From assembly GCA_003024785.1 (NCBI GenBank), contig PUQB01000156.1, forward strand, positions 372,001 to 436,000: a stretch of 64,000 nucleotides of DNA, written 5' to 3'. This document shows positions 42,501-54,459 of the stretch, piece by piece (positions within the stretch are counted from its first letter, which is position 1; each line of letters starts with the position of its first letter). Origin of the DNA: Selaginella tamariscina (lineage: Eukaryota > Streptophyta > Lycopodiopsida > Selaginellales > Selaginellaceae). The notes beneath the pieces were generated by a model, which saw only the letters and a program-made list of their open reading frames with translations, was not told where the DNA came from and made no database searches. A program made the position numbers and the translations under genes.

Positions 42501-43626
42501 GTTAAATTAAATTATTTAAGTTAATAAATGGTAATTGCAAATTTTCTTATAATTTTTAGTTGTGTGTAGTTTTTAGTTTTTCTTTTGGTTTTCTTGTGAT
42601 TTAATAAAATGAAAATTAAAAATTAAATTTATAAAAACTTGCAAAACGTTTAAAAAAATTAATTCACATTTGCTGAAAGCTGATTTAATAATCAGAAAAA
42701 TTACTTTTATACCCTTGAAATTTTCATATTTTTATATTTATATATATACCTTTTTTAAAAGTTGTAAGTTTACATATATACCTTTGAAAAATTTCAATCG
42801 TAATATTTTGACTTTTAAAATAATAATATTAATTAAAAATATATTTTTAATTCATAATATATTATAAATAAAATAATTAAAGTTTATTAAATATTAAATA
42901 TTAAAAAATTATCATAATAAAAAATGGAATATTTTAAAAAAATTATATTATATTGTGATAGGTTGTATTTTAGACCTAAATATAATAAAATATAAATTAA
43001 TTATAAATTTTTATTGAATTTTTAAGAATATTTTTTATTTTTTAACTTTTTTAATTTATGAAGTTTAAATTGAAATTTGGGGGGTATATTACGCAAATAT
43101 AAAACTTGACTGTTTAGTATACGAATGTCTTGAGGTAGTGAGGACAATTTAGTGTATGTATGTATAACAGAGATACTTACGAATAGGTAATGTTTTTTAG
43201 TTATAAATAATAATAAACCAAATAATAAAGATTTTATTATTAATATGAATAAAGTTTTTCATTAGACTTATTACAAAACAAAATTTATGTTTTATAATAG
43301 AATGTAAAAGTTTTATTACAAAAAAATTTATACTTAACAATAATTTAATGGTAGATATATAATGTTTTTGTATTTCTAATTTTTTTATATAAAAAGTAAT
43401 TAAATATTTGTTAATATATTTGAAATCCTTAATGAAACATGAGAATGCACTGTTGCTTGAATAGACTTTCGAGCCTTTGCCCCTACGCTTCGCCACAAAA
43501 GTTGTCAAAAGATCCCATAGACCACATTAGAGATTCGCTGGAGATTGTGACATTGATAGAAGTAATTATTTAATCTTAAAAATATTGAATCCGATGCGGA
43601 AAAACAAAATAGACTATATTATAATG
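39600..43626. other. 4-kb AT-rich gene-free region
   Basis: (GA)n follows the expansin stop (39630-39652), then AT-rich DNA with CA/GT patches near 39710-39960 and 41050-41070 and (TA)n at 41148-41162 and 41226-41243. A 16-nt perfect palindrome (GCGGGATATATCCCGC) lies at 42274-42289. I see no exon or RNA gene. Confidence 0.55.
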
Positions 43627-45072
43627 CTAATTCAGAGGAGTAGCGAATCTCCGGAAGAGATTGTTGTCCAGTAGCCTTTCCATGGCAGCTTGTGGCAAGG
43701 CGATAGCAATCTCCCTGCTTCTGCCTCTGTCTGGTGTAGAGAGCATAAAAGCAACTCCATCACCGAAACTGGTCGACAACAGGGAATAGTGAACTGGCTT
43801 CCCGAATCCAAACTCGGTTAGATTGGGAAAGTGTACAAGCTGGTGCAATACACGTCGGTTCCCTTGTACAAGTCGCAGTTGAAGCCGACTTTGAGGCCCT
43901 TGTTCATCTGCAGCTGCATCCAGTCTATGCGGATCTGATGGTCTCCATGCTGATGGAGTTTATGTCCCGGTGGATGAGATTTGCAGCGAAGGAGAGGTGA
44001 TTGGCTTTGATATCACCAGCCAGTGCCGGCAAGCATGCCATATGAACAGCGTTCCCAAAGCTTCCAGCTGGTATTACTGGGTCCCAACGCTTAGGATTGT
44101 TGCGAAGCTGATGGCATACATGTACTTGGTCACAGATTCATCATCCAGCTGACGTGCTTCGGTCATGCACTTCCACACCAGTGCAGCCATTGCCTGAAAC
44201 GAAGTTGCTCTGCCATAGCTGAAAGGACCATCTTCAACTTCTTTCACAAGAGAAGCTACCTTATCTTCAGAGATGGTAAAGACGACACGGTGATATATTT
44301 CTCACTTATCTTCTTGTAGTTGATAGTTGCCCAGCCGGATCGCAACAGCATAGTCTCTGCGGGAATCTTCACTTGGGAGGTTTCTGGCCAAGCACACGCC
44401 AAGGTTGAAGATAGGTGGATTTGAGAGAGGTAATCCTCTATGGACTTCAGACCACGATTGCATGAACTGGAATGAGGAGACCATCCGCCACGGTTTCTGA
44501 AGCAGCGTAACCGAGTGCAATGGATCCACAGCTAAACCTTGTCACCTTTCACAGTTTGACACTAGCTTAGGAATGCAGAAAGGGCAAATGTAGAGAAACG
44601 TTACCTGGATCTGGATGAGTGGACTAGTTACACCTTCAGCAAATACGAATTCATCTTGTGTTACCAGCTGAGCTTCAATTTCGCATTTCTGGGCATTTTC
44701 AAGCCTGAGAAGAACAAAACAACAGTCAGTAAAGCTACATGAGAGATGGAGTAACGCAGGCTGAGGAAGAAACCTTGCTTCCGTGGTAGCCACGTGGAGT
44801 GGGATTCCTTGGTCATTGCAGTTGACGACCATCCGACCTCCTGCATCTTGTGCTTCTCCTGCCAAGGGATAGAAATGGACGAGAACTGAAGACAGTGACT
44901 TTTTAAGAGCATCTACAACGTCTTTGAAATCAGATGGGGAAATGTTGGACTTGTAGTAGTAGACTTGCTTGACATACGTATTTGTAATCAAGTCTAGATT
45001 GGAAAGCAACCATAAGCAAGGCTGAGCAGTTGGAACTGCTGGTACAACGGTGTGCACTTGCACTTGAATCAT
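43627..45072 (-). CDS. BAHD (HXXXD-type) acyltransferase, 2 exons, frameshifted
   Basis: Acyl-CoA-dependent acyltransferase of the BAHD family, which acylates phenolics, amines or alcohols in the cytosol. Exon 1 runs from 45072 to about 44607 (VVPAVPTAQPCLWLLSNLDL, then SLSSVLVHFYPLAGE, GIPLHVATTEARF and SPLIQIQ). Exon 2 begins near 44549 (FSCGSIALGYAASETVADG, FMQSWSEVHRGLPLS) and continues across several frames (SEKYITV, TISEDKVASLVKEV, SFQAMAALVWKCM, AGSFGNAV-like) to FGFGKPVHYSLL, PQAAMERLLDNN and the stop at 43627. The first signature, normally HxxxDG, reads ETVADG here. The DFGWG signature reads EFGFG. At least five single-base corrections are needed, so either this copy is decaying or consensus quality is poor. 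The usual substrate cannot be inferred. Confidence 0.78.
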
Positions 45073-46710
45073 ATTTCCGAATAATGCAAGCTGAATAGCT
45101 GAGTGTTGAATATATATATTCGCATGGAACGTGAGATCTTAACTTTAAAAACCATAACACAAGATTTATTTTTAAAGTTTGTTTAATATTATTGATACAT
45201 TAATAGGATATTCTAATTTTTTGAAATGAGGTTTTTCCTTTTTAATTAAATATCTTTACTCTCCCCTGTCCAACTCTTTGATTAAGTCTCCTGCTTGTTG
45301 CTTATGTTACTTATGCTGCTCAATAGAGGAGTATGTTTTTTCTGCTTACGGTGAGGAATATGCCGTTGGTATGGTGGTCATGGTTGCTCGGTGGCCCACT
45401 CCTGCTGCCCGGCCCACTTCCCTCCATCTTTCCTCGGTCCGAGCCTTCGGTGGGGCAGGGGGGGTAGGTGGATGTTAGGGTTCACTAAATCACCCGGTCA
45501 ATATTGCCACGTGTACCCAACAATATCATGACCACCACAATCGGATCTTCCAGCAGAAATTTAATGGTGAAAATGATAGACAATAACATGTTATCATAAT
45601 GTGTAATCAAAGACTGACATATTCGAGGATTGAAAATTCAGAGTTACCTATGATATACTAAATTCATACGGAATATTCTACAGCATTGATATTAAAAATC
45701 TGAACATTAAATTTAGTGTGCAGCTAGTCGATACTTTGTTAGGGTCGTTTTGCACCAGGCAAACCCTTAATCATACTTTCACTAATGCAGCCGGAATATG
45801 CAATTAATATGCCGGAAATATGTAATAAATAAAGTTAAGGGACGCTGACACGTGACTTTATAACCACTACAATAAATTATAATGTTTAATAAATATTACA
45901 CACATAACTAATATTAACAATAAGGACCACGTACAATGTATGTGTTTATAGGCATTACTTAACAATCGTAATAATAAATATATTAAAGCTTTATTTATCA
46001 GGTTTAATATAGTTCCATAAATTAATAGTAATATATTCAGTAAATATTAAATACATAGTAAATTATGTATGTATGTGTACGTGTGCATTAAATAGAAGTT
46101 ATATAAAATGTGTGTAAGGAATAATTATACAAATATTGAAGACACAGTAAAAATCCTCTTAGACAGTGCCCTATAGAAAGACAAACAACCAGAGCCACTT
46201 GTCAATGTCTTTGCAATTATCTTTATATTGTTATGAGGTGGTCCAGTGTAGAATGTCCGGGACGAAATTCGCATGTTCTTTTGTTGTTGTGTCCAAATCC
46301 ACCTGGCCATGCCCGGGTGCGGGGTCGGACAGGTGCTTCCGCCGGAGGAAAGGTGAACAAAGCAATGGGCGGAGGCTGCCGAGCACCCAAGATCGCACAC
46401 CGGATGTGGGATCCGACAGGTGCTGCCGCCGGAGGAAAGGTGGAAGGAGAGCAACCACCGTGGTCGCGTATGATTTAGAAAGTTAATTTTTAAAATAAAA
46501 TTAGAATCACGTTGTAAATTAAAAATAATAATATTAAACGAAGGACAAGTTTTGTCCCGACAGTGACAAATTTTTCCGGTGCCAATGTGTTTTTATTTCG
46601 GTTGTGTCGTCTACGTAAGTGATGTCATGTACTATGTATATCTTTAAAGTGGATTCGTATTTCCATGAGCCGTGTAGAATATTACTACCTGCTCTTACTT
46701 TATATTAAAT
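45073..46710. other. spacer with a GC-rich island
   Basis: Promoter side of the BAHD gene, then AT-rich DNA. A GC-rich island at about 46300-46445 contains two similar units. A CT/GC-rich patch lies at 45390-45470. No gene is supported in either. Confidence 0.45.
46323..46444. repeat. GC-rich direct repeat pair
   Basis: Two units, GGTCGGACAGGTGCTTCCGC (from 46323) and GGATCCGACAGGTGCTGCCGC (from 46409, shown in part), each followed by CGGAGGAAAGGTG. They are about 86 nt apart in an otherwise AT-rich spacer. Origin unknown; possibly a fragment of a repeat family. Confidence 0.65.
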
Positions 46711-46915
46711 AGGGCGTTCCGCACACACCCTTACCTCTAAGTAAAATATGGAAGTGTCATCAAAAATTTAAGGAGGGGCTTTGTTTTCACACAAAAAATC
46801 ACTTAATTCAATTTTTTTTTCAAAAATTCCTTCTCCCTTACCACAGCCACCACATCTTCCAGTTGTTCCACGACCTTATTTTTTATCAACTCTGGCTGCA
46901 AGAAGTGTCCTTCCA

Positions 46916-47390
46916 ACTTGATGGTTGAGCTCAAGCTCAACATAATTTTGTTGAAGTCCCGGCTTGAATTAGGTTGGGCTCAAGGCCACGACTTGAATTA
47001 AGGCCAAGTTGAAAGTGCCCAAATACATGTTAAGCTCAAAGTCATGACTTAATTCAAGGTCAAACTTGGAGCCATGGCTTTGATCAAGCTAGGTTGATAA
47101 CCACAACATGATACAAAGCTAGGCTCAAAGCCATGGCCTTAATCAAGGTCAAGCTTGAGCCACGACCTTGATCAAGGCCAAGCTAATAACCACAACCTGA
47201 TACAAAGCCAGGCCTTGATCAAGACTGGGCTAGAAGCCATGGTGATGATACAAGGCTAGGCTCAAAGCCACGGCCTTGTTCAAGGTTGGGCTAGAAGCCA
47301 TGGCCTTGATTAAGGATGATACAAGGTTGGGCTCAAAGCTAGGATCAGGCTACGTTAGAAGCCATGACCTAATTCAAGGCCAAGCTATTG
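46916..47390. repeat. degenerate minisatellite within the second Harbinger relic
   Basis: Variants of the units 'CAAGGCCAAGCT', 'CTCAAAGCCATGGCCTTGAT' and 'GATACAAAGCTAGGCT' recur at roughly 30-36-nt spacing over nearly 500 bp. It is subterminal in the element, close to the left end. Confidence 0.65.
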
Positions 47391-48149
47391 CAACTGCGTA
47401 GAAGCTCCCTTTTTTCCATTGATGAATGCATGTGGAAGAGATTGAAAGGCATTGAGAGAGATTGAGAGAGCTTACTTAGGTGAAAGAGCATGTAGAATGG
47501 CCATGAGACCCTGTTTGCCCAATGCCCGTAGCCAACAATTGTTGAAACCTCTTCCTATTGCTAGCACTCCCACCTCCTCTTGCTGCTATGTCCATTCCTA
47601 GCTGCACGGTTGCCAAAAACCCTAAACCTAGATATGCTAGTGCCAAACTTGGGCAAGTTTATGTGCAAAAATGTTGGCCTTAGTGGTCAAACTTGTTAAG
47701 TAACTTAAGTAAATTTTTTTATAGAAGTGACTAGTGCGAAAACGTTCACCCCATAAAATATGAAAATATGCTAAGAGTGTGTAGAAATAGCCATAATTAC
47801 ATTAAGGGGCCAATATGCCCTTAAATAAATTTTTAAAAAGATTTAAAGGGATTAGATTTCTATGAATTATTTTAATAATGAAGCAATGGTGTGCTAAATA
47901 CAAGGTGAACTTCTAAGGCTGACTTAATAGTTTGAGCATCTCTTTTACCTCACCAAGCTTGTAAGAATCTTTTGGATCACCATATTCCACAAATTTCCTC
48001 TAGCTGCGCTATTGCAATCTTCGCCTCCTTGAGCATAGTATAGCCTCATAATTAGCTTCACCTTCATTTATAAGAATGTTGTGAAGTATGAAAACACCCA
48101 TTTATGTTGTTCGATACATAATGAAACTTCACCCTTAATTTGTGTCAAG

Positions 48150-48650
48150 ACATTAAAATTAAGACCAAATGCCTACTCCACAACCATTTGTGCAACTCCA
48201 TGCTCTTTGTTAAAAGCTTATTGGCCAAGTGTCAATTGAGCATTTACAAACACCTAAATGAGTTGCAGAAAGAACTAAAAAATAATGTACCTTGATATGA
48301 GATCATCAAGAAAGTTATATAGCTGATATCCTTTGTCACACACCAAGTATTTCATGTAGTCCGTATGAGGTAGTTACACTAGAGCTTTAAGGTAAATCTC
48401 ATCAACTATCTACACACGCATAATATATCATGTATGCTCCCTATAAATTAAATCATAGCATAAGTACTAAAAACAAAAGAAAATACCTAGCCAACCAACA
48501 TGAACATTTAAGAAGAGTTTCTATGCATCCATGATTTCTTATAAAATGACATTGAACCGTTTTTTTTATCAAAGAAGTCTACCTTGTCTCGTGTAGAAGG
48601 TTGAAGTATCTCGATGGTGTGCAATCAATTGCACCCACAATGTTGGACAA
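48150..48650 (-). pseudogene. Harbinger DDE transposase remnant
   Basis: Fragments of the catalytic core in the expected order on the minus strand: IVGAIDCT (first Asp), a weak RNSS block where THDxRVWRNS is expected, YLVCDKGYQLYN, and FNKEHGVAQMVVE followed by a TAG where the Glu-Asn-Ala of other copies stands, then AFGL. Stops and frame changes throughout. Confidence 0.7.
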
Positions 48651-49559
48651 CCAAGTATGTGTCAATTACTGGAATTCATGGGAAATCTCACGCACCTGCT
48701 CTTTTGTTGACGAGAAGGACACCTTGTACAAGAACCGTGTGTATATTGTTGCTATTGTCTCGAAGAACACCTTCGCAATTGTTGACCCTCCTATAGCAAA
48801 CTTTTAATGTCATCATAGCTTCACCAATTTTATTAAAGTTGTCCCAACTCTTATATCAACTCAAACTACATTTTATAGTTGGTGTTTTGCCTAGCAATGT
48901 CGTTGTTCAATACATTGTAGAGCATATCAAACATCCTATGTGACATCTAGAGGATTCTCAACGATCTATAGTCATCATAGTAGGTCATCATAAACGTATC
49001 CCACTATGCGATGCTTTGGGGCTGCACCCACCATGCCAAACCACGTTCTACTATTGCTGCTCATTGCAAGCGTTGTACATGTTGGGCATCACCATAAACA
49101 TCCTCATTAGAATTGTTCCCTAAATCGTCATAGCTTCTTCATTAGAGTGCTTAGAGTTTGAGTCAGAATCTAACAAAAACGAAAAGCAAACTCTATAGCC
49201 ATGAACAAAACAAACCATAGTAGACAATCCCTTGTATTCTCAAATCCTTGAAAGTGACTTTTCATTAAAAACATAGAGACAAAGGAAAGAATTAATAACT
49301 AAGATCCAAAATGCAAACTACAAACTACATGGTTGACCTATTCCTTACTACCACTACTACTACAAAAGTGGTTTGCAATCTAGTTCATGGTTGCAACAAA
49401 CTAAAGAATTTGTCCCTTGACATTGCCATTTGCATGTCAATTTGCAGCTCAAATTGTGAGTTCTTGACTTCTAACTACTAGTCAAACTGTGAGTTCTTCA
49501 CATGAAGCTTTTGGTGAAATTGTTATTCTTTCATTTCAAATTCATGCAATAACAATTTG

Positions 49560-50330
49560 TTACCATCTTGCAGGGCTATGACAAGGCTAGACTGCTTCTT
49601 CTTCCACTCTTTCCATTTTCCTGTGCTCTCAGGCTTAATCATCCTTTTAGGATAGCCTATTAAAGCTGTACAAGAAGTTGGTGTTGTTTGAGGATCCTAA
49701 TCAAAGTCATTGTTGAACTGTGGAGTCATGGAGCTTTAGTTATGGATGAGTCCACTAGTTCATACAAATCCAAATCCACGATTGGAAGATTAAGTTGCTT
49801 TTGCTCTTGCCACAACAAACTTGAATAGTGAAGAGCTCCTGTCTTCTTATTGTGATCTAAGATAGTTTTGTAGTCATTGACTATGTTCTCGCATTTCTTT
49901 TGAGATTACTCTACATCTTGATTATGGAATCCTTAACTTGCATTTGGATTGCAATGTTGTTCCAATGCTATTATGTAGTGACTGAAGCTAGCTACTTGTT
50001 TGTTATTCCCATTTGAACAAAGAATTTCTATTGTTTCAACTCAACAAGCACATGCATCTTTGTCTACGTCCAGTTCCTAGATTGATGTCATTTGCCTGGC
50101 CTTCCATCATTCTCTTTGTTTTGCAAAGCTGGCCCTTGTGAAACATGCCCATGACTCAATCCTACCCCTGCCCCAACATCTTTCACTTCATTAAAGATAT
50201 GATCAATTGAGCTTAGGCCAAGGCCAAAACATAACTCAGTCGAGCTCTACCCAACATTCAAATGGGCTGAACAGAGCTCTGCTAAGCTTTGGATGAGTCC
50301 ATTGCTAATTTATTGCTATAGTCTTGATGT
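49560..50330 (-). pseudogene. Harbinger ORF1-like (Myb/SANT or trihelix) remnant
   Basis: Minus-strand segments read IGYPKRMIKPESTGKWKEWK then KKQSSLVIALQDG, and further upstream NDYKTILDHNKKTGALHYSS, which resemble the C-terminal half of Myb/SANT-like transposon partners. No intact frame. Confidence 0.5.
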
Positions 50331-50766
50331 TGCAATAGGGTCTTCATCCCTAACTTGTTCTATTGATGCAAGATGAGGAGAAAACAAAGAGAAGATGATG
50401 GAAGAGGAGAAGCTAATAAAAAAAAAGAATGTGCTTAACCCAGTCCATTCTCTAGTGCCATTTGTTGTGCCCCCTTCTCATTCTTTGCCGCGCCCTCCTA
50501 TGCCACACTGGCAAACCCTAGTGCCATACTGGCAACTCCATAAACTTTAAGTGACCTATCCCTATTTATTTAAAATTTATAAATAAATTTTGTGAATCTC
50601 ATAAAATTCACTAAGGTATGGGAATGGGTGGAAACACTCATCCCCTTAATGGTCAAACCCATAAATTTGTTAAGTATGTGGTCTTTATTTTGAATGGATG
50701 GTGGAAACTTAAAAAACCCATTAAATGCACTAGTTATGTATGTAAGGGCCAGTGGAAATGACCCCT

Positions 50767-51423
50767 AACTAATATAAACAATAAGTACCACCTATGTCAT
50801 ACACGTTCTTATTGTATTAGATACACGTATATACATGCATACGCATATTCGTCGGAATATTTGAGGTTCTTATCATATACACCGTCTATGAAGAATATGC
50901 TATCAAATCTGAAAACACACACAGCACGCACGCACGCACGCACGCACACATTTTGATTTTTATGTCTATATAAAGATGTCTCTAACACACACAGACACAC
51001 GTAAATTTACACCTCTGGAAATTGCAATAAAACAACTTTATTTTAATGTTTGATTAGATGGATTTATGTATAATTCAGATATCAAGATGTTTGTTAAAGG
51101 TTCGACAAAAAAATGAAAAAAGATATACGCAAACACACACACACACACACACACACACGTGCATGCATGATTTATTATATAACACAGATACATGTCGTTA
51201 GACTACTTTATAAATTCATATTTCATACTCAGTTGCAATTGATTATTGTATACACAGGTTTCATTAAATTGTCACTAATGGTTCTCAAATTAAATCATAA
51301 TGAAAGATATACAAATACATATTAAATGTATATAGTCGATTAAACTAGTGTGTGTGTGATGTAACTAATTAATTTGAAATTTGTAGATACTGAAAAAATT
51401 ACTATTTTCTTAACTAAAAAGTA
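50767..51423. other. spacer downstream of the peroxidase gene, with an exon fragment
   Basis: Holds a peroxidase exon-like fragment (see 50838-50910), a (GCAC)n patch at 50925-50948 and a (CA)n at 51134-51158. Nothing else is recognised. Confidence 0.55.
50838..50910 (-). pseudogene. isolated copy of a peroxidase last-exon start
   Basis: After an acceptor-like TTTTCAG the minus strand encodes RFDSIFFIDGVYDKNLKYSD, clearly related to the true last exon at 51646 (RFDNMFFKDGAKKRILFSVD). The remainder of the exon is missing. This is a partial duplication of the neighbouring gene or the relic of a tandem peroxidase. Confidence 0.7.
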
Positions 51424-53042
51424 TTAAGAGTTGACAACGTGGCAACTCTTTCTAACCTGGCCAACCTCGGGGTTAACCACGCTAGTTAATTTAACAAAAC
51501 CTCTAGAAAATGCATCAAAAAACTTGCCTTGGTCCTGTGCATATTCGGCAGCATATTCTGAAGTCCTTATATCTCCTTGCATAGCCGCATCCACACTGAA
51601 TAGAATCCTCTTTTTTGCACCGTCTTTGAAGAACATGTTGTCAAATCTAAAACACATATATCAACACACACACACAATGCTATATGCATAAAGAATACAC
51701 ATATAAAGTACAGACGTACAGATGTTTATGTATATGTACACGTCTATGTGTACTCTCACCACACACATACATTTCTTATGCATATACAGATGTGTCTATC
51801 ATGATATGTAGATATACAGATACATCCACATTATACAAGAATACAACAGTTATAACGATATACTAAATATACATGTGTCTGTATATCTGTACATATATAA
51901 CAACGGACAAATACACATAGTGGAACCTATGAAGTGATTATAGTATGTACATTACATCACATGTTACACATACACATTAAGATGATGTCAACTCATATTA
52001 TGGTTGTCAATACACACATAAAGAGGAAACGCACACCCACACGCACAACCTGAACATTGTGGAATCGTTTGGAATAGCTGTAGCATTGAGGTAGTATTGA
52101 GGACTGGGGCATAATAGTCTCAAAGCAACTGAATAAATCCCATCCAATGATGAATCGACGGTTGGATATAATCTGTTCATCACACTCAAACAGTGTCCAA
52201 CTCCCAGCGTATGAGCCCCTACAAACAATTAAAACACATACATTTAATATACATATTCGGGCTTATGTGTGTTTTGTGTGCATTAAGAACACACACACAC
52301 ACACGCACCTATGAGAGCAACAGATTCTTCTGCTGTGATGCCTATAGACTGAAAATCCTTGAGAATGGCATCAATAGAGGACGTTGCAGTTGCTAACTTA
52401 GAATCTGCAAGTGCATAGTTTGCTCTTGTGCTATCCTTACGCCCTGTTAAGATCGATATATTCGGCCCCCCCGCCTTATATAAACAAGTTCGTAATTAAT
52501 GCATTTGTAATGATCCACGTTTTGTGTGGATATACTCTTTCTGTGTATATATATCGTTACGTACACACACACACACACACACACATACAGCGTACCAGGA
52601 GAATTGCATCACGGGCAGCTAAAGCAACAATATCTGCACATGAAACAGTATTCGGGCAGCTTGCTTCTAAAGCCGACTTTATACGGTCAATGAAATCCAT
52701 ACGCCGTATTCCAAAGTTCTTGGGCGATTCTAGCTCACTCCTGAATTGTGGTGTTGTATCCAAAAGTATAGATCCATCACATCCCTGTGACACAGTGTGA
52801 GTGAGAGAATGAGAGAGAGATGACATACATACCATGATATCGCAGTCGTGAAATGCGAGCCGAAGCAATGCAGCGCCTGCAGTTGGGTCCTGGGAGAGAA
52901 GATTCATAAGCGTCTGTCTAACAATGTTTTCTGCGTTTGGGCAGCTAGAATCGTAGAAACCCATATTCAACGACAAAGAATTCACAGCCCCACAAGCAAA
53001 CAAAGCCCAGGAAACGAAAATGTACTCAAGGAAGAGTGCCAT
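51424..53042 (-). CDS. class III secretory peroxidase, 5 exons
   Basis: Secreted heme peroxidase acting in the wall on phenolics with H2O2. Exons: 53042-52833, 52784-52596, 52474-52309, 52218-52050 and 51646-51424, all joining without frameshift. The signal peptide is MALFLEYIFVSWALFACGAV. Family motifs: the mature start SLNMGFYDSSCPNAENIV; distal Arg and His in LLRLAFHDC; GCDGSILLD; SCADIVALAARDA; GGPNISILTGRKDS; proximal His in GAHTLGVGHC; RFDNMFFKD; and the C-terminus VRKSCHVVNS. The residues between the distal His segment and GCDG read DIM rather than the usual short V/Q-rich linker, at an intron junction. Divergent from the downstream membrane-anchor gene, 248 bp between starts. Confidence 0.94.
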
Positions 53043-53290
53043 GGCTGTGCACAGAGAGTACTCTTGTTGCTGCGCGGCATACTTGGGGGAATTGGAAACT
53101 TAAGAGGCATACTGCTGCCGTTGAACCTCCGATTCTTCTCACCGGCTGATTTAACTCCCAACGAACACTCCCGTCCCGCCATATCTATCTTGCCCTAAAC
53201 CATAAACCCTGGGATATCCCTCGAGAATATTCTAAGATACCGTAACCCTGCATTTTAGGGCAATTTCAGGATTTAGGGTTTTTAAAAAGG
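53043..53290. promoter_or_regulatory. short divergent promoter region
   Basis: The region between two start codons on opposite strands. It has TTTAGGGTTTTTAAAAAGG just before the plus-strand ATG (a telo-box-like motif) and ACCATAAACCCTGGG on the other side. Confidence 0.45.
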
Positions 53291-53430
53291 ATGGAGAAGA
53301 AGAGCGGATTGTCCTCGTCGATCCCGGAGCTACGTGCACGGCCTAATCTGCCGGTTGCAATTCTTGGAACAGGTCTGTTTCTTGTTTTAGTGTCTGGCCT
53401 CGGATGGCAGCGTTACAAAGCGAATCAGGT
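53291..53430 (+). CDS. exon encoding a short N-terminal membrane anchor; gene not recognised
   Basis: From the ATG at 53291: MEKKSGLSSSIPELRARPNL then a hydrophobic helix (PVAILGTGLFLVLVSGLGWQ) and RYKANQ, followed by a good donor (CAG|GTAAAT). A candidate second exon begins at 53486 after TTGCAG (GNRQKLEKNIIKVIVVSD), but its phase does not fit without a shift. The anchor might be the 5' exon of the ABP1-like gene that follows on the same strand (its signal segment is otherwise missing) or a separate small membrane protein. I cannot decide. Confidence 0.45.
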
Positions 53431-53565
53431 AAATCACACTACTCACACACACAGATACATAATGCTACATTTTTCAATTGCAGGTAATCGTCAAAAACTA
53501 GAGAAGAACATTATCAAAGTGATTGTTGTTTCAGATGTAGGTACCATATATATACATGTGCACGC

Positions 53566-53675
<110 letters not shown>

Positions 53676-54459
53676 TGTATATTAGCACAACAAAGTGAAG
53701 TGAAATGCTATGATTATGCAGAAGGACATTTTCTAGGATGGTTCACACTATTAATAAATATTAATCGATTTTAATACAATGGTATTAGATATAAAATTAA
53801 TATAATCGGAATGAAAATTTAAATCAAATTAATTAATGGAATGTAACAGTAAACGTGAGTATAACTTGCAAAAGCTGCATAACAAGACTGGTGGTGTTTA
53901 ATTTGCATCATATGTATATCTGTTTTATATCCACAAGCTTACTGACTTGTGTATATATTATCACACATATAGATAGCAGACACACACACACAGAGCAATA
54001 TAGTAGTTTATATGCAAATATATGTATGTGTGTGTGTGGATAAAAGCATATGATATGCTCTCTTGCTCTCTTTGTGTTATATGGATAAGAAATATGCATT
54101 CTTTTGGGGCATTTGCTACGAGTAATAAAATTGAACTTATGTTTATTTACGCATATAGAGCAGGTGTATCAAAAGCTATTACAATGTCAAGTGTGTTTTA
54201 CTTCATTACGCTTAACTATTTATATTTTTCTTAGTAAACATCATAGTAATATACATAGTGGTTTTGGTCGAAGTAAATGACTTTGCAGGCAATTATCAAG
54301 TGCTAAAACGTTAGTTTTCATTTACTTGGGTTTACAAGGACAACAGGTTCCACTTCTCTTCGACAGCAGGTGCATGCTTTTGTTATACTCCTATACATGT
54401 TATAATTATACAACGTTGTTATAAATCTATATGAACTTATATATTTTTGTTTTATATAG

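Larger units (their letters stand above)
46711..50766. mobile_element. second, older PIF/Harbinger relic, ~4 kb
   Basis: The ends have candidate inverted repeats: AGGGCGTTCCGCACACACCC then TTAC at 46711-46734, and at the right GTAAGGGCCAGTGGAAATGA then CCCCT (50742-50766), roughly 18 of 25 bases matching after reversal. Inside, on the minus strand, are transposase remnants (GAIDCT near 48620-48645, CDKGYQLYN near 48310-48345, VVE-stop-AFG near 48165-48185) and an ORF1-like remnant (PKRMIKPESTGKWKEWKKKQ near 49600-49650). Both genes point the same way, unlike the first element. Many stops; inactive. Confidence 0.7.
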
